Positions 52,997 to 58,002 of a stretch of 58,002 nucleotides of DNA are shown piece after piece. This DNA comes from Lachnospiraceae bacterium (GTDB lineage: Bacteria; Bacillota; Clostridia; Lachnospirales; Anaerotignaceae): positions 1 through 58,002 of the forward strand of contig CAJTKM010000021.1 of the NCBI GenBank assembly GCA_910576545.1. The letters run 5' to 3'. Within the stretch, counting starts at the first letter, position 1, and every line of letters starts with the position of its first letter. The notes under the pieces were generated by a model. It saw only the letters and a list, made by a program, of their open reading frames with translations. It had not been told where the DNA came from and made no database searches. The translations under genes and the position numbers were made by a program.

Positions 52997-54358
52997 TTAC
53001 TTTTTTTGGTGTTTCTGGCGGTTTTTCTCTTTTTCAGCAAGTTTGCGCGCCTTTTTTTCAAAAAAGCCCAGTTTTTCCACTGTTTGACGGTTCGCGTGCC
53101 TGCTGTTTTTGGGGCGGGCAGGTGCTTTTTGTTCCGGACGCTTTTCTGCTGAAAGCGGCGATTTCTTTTTTGCGGGCTTTGCAATGTCCTTTTTCGTCTT
53201 GCTGCTGTTTACCAGCTGCCCGTAGGACATTTCTTTCTGTACAAATTGCAGCCCCCATGCTTTTTCGTATTTGTGTACCCACCGCCGTTCATAAGGCGTG
53301 ACGATGGTAATGGCAGTCCCCGGCAGGCCCTTCCGTCCGCAGCGTCCGGCGCGGTGCAGGTAATGCGTTGGCTCCTCCGGCACATCGAGGTTGATGATGT
53401 GGGTTACGCCCTCGATATCCAGCCCGCGCGAACCGATGTCCGACGCCACAAGCACAGAAACGCGCCCTTCGCGGAAATCCGCCAGTGCGGTTTTGCGTTC
53501 CAGTTTTCCGGCTGTGCCGTAAATCCCTGCTGCTTTTATGCCATGGTAACAGAGTTTGTCCACAGTCACCTCGATATTTTCGGGGTTATTCAGGAATACA
53601 ATCGCTTTTTCCGGCTTTTCGCCTGCCAGAATTTTTCGCAGGTTCACAAATTTCTCACGCGGGGACGAAAGGATATAGTAATGCGAAAGCCCCTTCGGGA
53701 CAACTGCGGATTCCGCTTCCACAACAGCAAAATCCGGCTTCATCAGCCCTGACGCGCGCTCCTTTGTTTCTGCGCCAATGGACGCCGAAAGTATGGCAAT
53801 CTGCCGTTCCTTCAGCGTTGCGCGGATGACTTCCCGCACATCGGAGATGTTTCCGTCCTCGAGCAAGCGGTCGCCCTCGTCCAGAACGATGATTTTCACG
53901 AGGTGCGCCTGGATCTTCCGGCGGCGTATCAGATCCAGAATACGGCCTGTGGAGCCGATGACGATGCGCGGTTTGGATTTCAGGCGTTCCACCTGCCGCG
54001 CAATGCCCGCCGCGCCGATGAGCAGGGCGCAGCCGGCGTCTATGCCGGAGTTTTCCTGCAAAAGTTCTGCCTGACGGAACACCTGCGCCGCCAGTTCATG
54101 TGTCGGAGTAAGTATGATGGCCTGTGTGCCACGGACGGACAAATCCAGCCGTTCAAATATCGGCAGGAGGTATGCCAGCGTTTTGCCGGAGCCTGTTTCG
54201 GAGCGGCCGATAACGTCTTTTCCGGCGAGGAGTTCGGGCACAAGCTTGTGTTGTATCTCTGTCGGCTGGGTGATATCCTGTTTTTCCAATGCGGACAGCA
54301 GGGCGGGGGAAAGCCCCAGCGGCACGAAGCCGTTTTTTATTTCATTTTTCTTTTCCAT
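52997..54358 (-). CDS. DEAD-box-like RNA helicase with altered motifs
   Basis: A 453-residue two-domain helicase: Q motif (TQPTEIQ), motif I SETGSGKT (about 57-64), Ia PTHELA, motif II LDEGD (in place of LDEAD, about 155), motif III SAS (not SAT), and HRAGRCGRKG (motif VI, RCGR where RTGR is usual). A Lys/Ala-rich basic tail (about 385-453) probably binds RNA. ATP binding should be intact, but coupling motifs II, III and VI are all atypical. It overlaps the XRE gene upstream by 22 bases. Confidence 0.88.
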   Translation of the reverse strand: MEKKNEIKNGFVPLGLSPALLSALEKQDITQPTEIQHKLVPELLAGKDVIGRSETGSGKTLAYLLPIFERLDLSVRGTQAIILTPTHELAAQVFRQAELLQENSGIDAGCALLIGAAGIARQVERLKSKPRIVIGSTGRILDLIRRRKIQAHLVKIIVLDEGDRLLEDGNISDVREVIRATLKERQIAILSASIGAETKERASGLMKPDFAVVEAESAVVPKGLSHYYILSSPREKFVNLRKILAGEKPEKAIVFLNNPENIEVTVDKLCYHGIKAAGIYGTAGKLERKTALADFREGRVSVLVASDIGSRGLDIEGVTHIINLDVPEEPTHYLHRAGRCGRKGLPGTAITIVTPYERRWVHKYEKAWGLQFVQKEMSYGQLVNSSKTKKDIAKPAKKKSPLSAEKRPEQKAPARPKNSRHANRQTVEKLGFFEKKARKLAEKEKNRQKHQKK

Positions 54359-54750
54359 GTGTATGGTATCCTTCCGAAAGGTTTTCCACCATTATAGCCT
54401 TTATTGGGCCGTCTGTAAACTAAAAGATGATAAACCGCGGGACGCCGCCCCGCACTCCGCAAGCCCTTGGAAAAGGGTTTGACCCTGAACTTTACAGGGC
54501 AAAACAGCCTTTTTGCCTTTTTTTCAAATTCCTGCTGTTCGCGGGTATCGGAATAGCCGATAAGGTAATCTGCAGAAACATGAAACAGTACGCACAGCTT
54601 TATCAAATCCTCATAAGACGGTCGATTCCGCCCACTTTCATAGTTCGTGATGGCGGTATAGCCATAGCCCAGATACTCCCCTACTTCTGTCTGTGTCAGA
54701 TTTCTTTCCTTTCGGAGTTCCTTTAGTCTTTTTGCGAAAAGCACTTCCAT
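54337..54750 (-). CDS. XRE regulator with a repeat-derived C-terminus
   Basis: A 137-residue protein. Residues 1-65 are a normal HTH_3 domain (KELRKERNLTQTEVGEYLGY, ITNYESGRNRPS, VSADYLIGYSDTRE). From about residue 80 on, the reading runs through the palindromic repeat at 54429-54512 and then the helicase start, giving a tail (RVKPFSKGLRSAGRR...) unlike any XRE protein. ATG 54750 has AAAGGAGG upstream. The repeat probably removed the original stop, unless the tail is tolerated. A nested palindrome lies in its promoter. Confidence 0.8.
   Translation of the reverse strand: MEVLFAKRLKELRKERNLTQTEVGEYLGYGYTAITNYESGRNRPSYEDLIKLCVLFHVSADYLIGYSDTREQQEFEKKAKRLFCPVKFRVKPFSKGLRSAGRRPAVYHLLVYRRPNKGYNGGKPFGRIPYTWKRKMK
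54429..54512 (+). repeat. Modular palindromic repeat, type P2 (within the XRE reading frame)
   Basis: CGCGGGACGCCGCCCCGC, CAAGCCCTTGGAAAAGGG, TTTGACCCTGAACTTT and a final CAGGGC, in the same order as at 20262 and 57396. It overlaps the last third of the XRE gene. Confidence 0.72.
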
Positions 54751-54778
54751 ATATGTATCCTCCTTTCGCCTAACATAT

Positions 54779-54823
54779 ATCATTTTATATCATATTTATA
54801 ATATAAATATAATATAAAATGAT
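54779..54823. promoter_or_regulatory. Nested palindrome between divergent XRE and RHH genes
   Basis: ATCATTTTATAT (54779-54790) is the exact reverse complement of 54812-54823, and inside lies a near-perfect AT palindrome, ATATTTATA/TATAAATAT. The site is centred in the 156-base gap between the two divergent genes and could control both. Confidence 0.7.
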
Positions 54824-54906
54824 AGTTATTTCAATTGTATTTTTTAAGATATATAGAATTATAAAAGAATAGTATACTATGATTAAGATAGGAGGGGAAT
54901 TGTGAT

Positions 54907-55089
54907 ATGGAAAAATTTATTGTTACTCCTAAAGAAGATAAATATGTCATTATGACAATCCGAATTGAAAGGGTATTGCAAGAAGCATATGACGACCTTT
55001 CCGCGAAAACTAACCGTTCCCGAAACGAATTGATGGGCATGGCTCTGCGGTATGCAATCGACAATATGGAATTGAAGGACTCAGAGTGA
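54907..55089 (+). CDS. Small ribbon-helix-helix-like protein
   Basis: A 60-residue protein with MTIRIERVLQEAYDDLSAKTNRSRNELMGMALRYAI, read in parts as a beta strand (IMTIRIE), helix 1 (QEAYDDLSAKTN) and helix 2 (SRNELMGMALRYAID), the Arc/CopG plan. The basis for DNA binding is structural guesswork. ATG 54907 follows AGGAGGGG. Divergent from the XRE gene. No toxin partner is seen downstream; a terminator follows. Confidence 0.75.
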   Translation: MEKFIVTPKEDKYVIMTIRIERVLQEAYDDLSAKTNRSRNELMGMALRYAIDNMELKDSE

Positions 55090-55102
55090 CTGCTATCTGA
55101 CA

Positions 55103-55139
55103 AAAAAGGACAGCCTTTTGTATTGGCTGTCCCTTTTTT
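55103..55139 (+). terminator. Terminator after the RHH gene
   Basis: GGACAGCC (55108-55115) pairs with GGCTGTCC (55125-55132), followed by CTTTTTTT. Confidence 0.88.
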
Positions 55140-55149
55140 ATTCTCGAAA

Positions 55150-55304
55150 ATCTCCCGTAAAACGTAGTTTTGCGGAAAATAAAGTTTGGGGTCAAGCCCT
55201 TTTCAATAAGTACCGGAAAGAAGTCCGGACGCCGAAGGCGGCTTTGCCGCAGGCAAAGTACTGACGGGCTTGCGGGGTACGGGGCAGAGCCCCGCAATTA
55301 TTCT
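55150..55304 (-). repeat. Modular palindromic repeat, type P2, with an inserted module
   Basis: On the minus strand it carries GCGGGGCTCTGCCCCG, CCCCGCAAGCCC at one side and AAGGGCTTGACCCCAAACTT, then CGCAAAACTACGTTTTACGG, at the other. In the P2 copies at 54429 and 57396 the two halves touch; here about 60 bases with three hairpins (CCGGA/TCCGG, CGCC/GGCG, TTTGCC/GGCAAA) are inserted in the loop. It abuts the lysS stop. Confidence 0.65.
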
Positions 55305-55305
55305 T

Positions 55306-57358
<2,053 letters not shown>

Positions 57359-57395
57359 GGCTGTATTCCTCTCCTTGTTTTCAAGATTTATCTAA

Positions 57396-57480
57396 ATCGC
57401 GGGATTCCGTACCCGCACACTGCAAGCCCTTTTCAGAGGGCCCGACCCCAAACTTTATTGGGGAAAACTGCGTTTTCCGA
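57396..57480 (+). repeat. Modular palindromic repeat, type P2 (in the greA leader)
   Basis: CGCGGGATTCCGTACCCGC, CAAGCCCTTTTCAGAGGGCC, GACCCCAAACTTTATTGGGG and AAAACTGCGTTTT. Same order as at 20262 and 54429. It would be transcribed in the greA-lysS mRNA. Confidence 0.72.
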
Positions 57481-57591
57481 AATCAAAACATGAAAAATTT
57501 CCAACTGTATCAGGATACAGTCAGAAAAGTTTGGGGGAGTATGTTCCGGTAAGGGCAGTCTGAAAGATGTCCACCCTTGAAATATTGGTAA

Positions 57592-57621
57592 ATTATATAC
57601 CAATAAACGGGGAATTGTCAA
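57592..57621 (-). promoter_or_regulatory. Promoter of greA-lysS
   Basis: On the minus strand: perfect TTGACA (57621-57616), 18-base spacer, perfect TATAAT (57597-57592). The transcript would begin near 57585 and first pass a hairpin ACTGTATC/GATACAGT (57505-57522), then the P2 repeat. Confidence 0.85.
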
Positions 57622-57829
57622 TGTTTTCTCCGCCTAAACTTTACTTTACAGAATATGAAATCTTATTTTGTCTGAAACATAAAAATACGTCACTAAAGGC
57701 GGCTTGACTCTAGAAAACATATTATTCTTTTTAATTGGCTTCTTAAGTCAAACGCCGATGGCTGTTGCCTCGGAAAATTTCTTCCAAAATTGAAGCTGCG
57801 CTGAAAAATCTAGATAGTGTCTACACGTG

Positions 57830-58002
57830 TTAAGCACGGATAGCAGCCCAAATAGCGATACAACGGACGTGTACCGCAGCGATAAAGGCATCAGAAGTCT
57901 TGGCATAACGAGTGGCAATCCCTCTCCAGCGTTTCAGGGTAAGGAAACAGTTTTCTACCAAATGACGCAGTTTATAGAGATATTTATCATAGTCGCGCTG
58001 CT
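57830..58002 (-). CDS. IS5-family transposase, C-terminal end (partial)
   Basis: The last 57 codons of a transposase; the rest lies beyond 58002. The translation reads YDKYLYKLRHLVENCF, LKRWRGIATRYAKT and AAVHVRCIAIWA, the C-terminal part of the DDE domain of the IS5 family, with the catalytic Glu region in HLVENCF and the R-x6-K/T pattern of the Y(2)R(3)E(6)K signature. The probable end of the IS is near 57810-57826 (GATAGTGTCTACACG). The gap 57622-57829 holds AT-rich sequence and no other gene. Confidence 0.88.
   Translation of the reverse strand, partial: QRDYDKYLYKLRHLVENCFLTLKRWRGIATRYAKTSDAFIAAVHVRCIAIWAAIRA

Noticed and set aside
57480-57600. A T-box leader for greA-lysS, suggested by GGGTGGAC on the minus strand
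   Set aside because: The rest of the T-box (ACCGCG, specifier stem, terminator/antiterminator pair) is missing.

Overview
The window reads as a chromosomal segment of a spore-forming, anaerobic Clostridia species, most likely a Lachnospiraceae/Anaerotignaceae-type Firmicute. The reasons are spoIIE, a SipL-like SPOCS/LysM protein, an oxygen-sensitive acyl-CoA dehydratase activase, type III pantothenate kinases, an ECF-type S component, RqcP and a Bacillus-like tmk-darA-holB-ricT-trmN6-rsmI block. Most genes are GC-rich; two small secreted-protein genes just after the tRNAs are clearly AT-rich. Genus and species cannot be fixed from this sequence.

Layout. 1-552: 3' end of 23S rRNA, then tRNA-Trp, tRNA-Asp and tRNA-Val with no 5S gene between. 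674-5083: accessory small genes (a pair of exported proteins, a zinc-ribbon protein, GrpB, a DUF6472-like protein, an ACT protein, a PfkB sugar kinase, and a membrane protein/XRE module behind repeated operator-like sites). 5384-7523: signal peptidase I facing a SipL-like spore protein. 7930-13204: tmk-darA-holB-ricT-trmN6-rsmI and a small membrane-anchored protein. 13458-18721: a TetR regulator with a promoter and operator, overlapping a 1434-residue dehydratase activase. 19031-22947: membrane protein, acyl-ACP thioesterase, cardiolipin synthase, rqcP. 23225-29234: tilS-hpt-ftsH, a FlK-like thioesterase, birA and a DUF6145-like protein. 29431-32715: a secreted stalk-domain protein, then an ECF S component behind a structured leader, and two tandem coaX genes. 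33028-35167: secD-secF. 35497-41623: a minus-strand accessory block. 41885-47471: recJ, apt, AEC transporter, rplS with its leader RNA, a second signal peptidase, ylqF. 47760-57358: a minus-strand block with a second stalk protein, spoIIE, a glycerophosphodiesterase, a divergent DEAD-type helicase, an XRE/RHH divergent pair, lysS and greA. 57830-58002: the C-terminal end of an IS5-family transposase running off the window.

Functional groupings. Pantothenate uptake and phosphorylation (S component plus CoaX) sit together, and one of the two CoaX copies has lost glycines in both phosphate-binding motifs. Purine salvage (hpt, apt), protein export (secDF, two lepB), ribosome maturation and repair (rplS, ylqF, rsmI, rqcP, trmN6) and sporulation (spoIIE, sipL-like, ricT) account for most of the core genes.

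The most unusual layer is intergenic. Four MITE-like elements of 163-178 bp belong to three sequence families. All have terminal inverted repeats and a central short hairpin followed by CCTGC. A second, modular set of GC-rich palindromic repeats recurs in at least six other gaps, and one copy is read through as the C-terminus of an XRE regulator. All gene calls are from reading translations; no database search was run.
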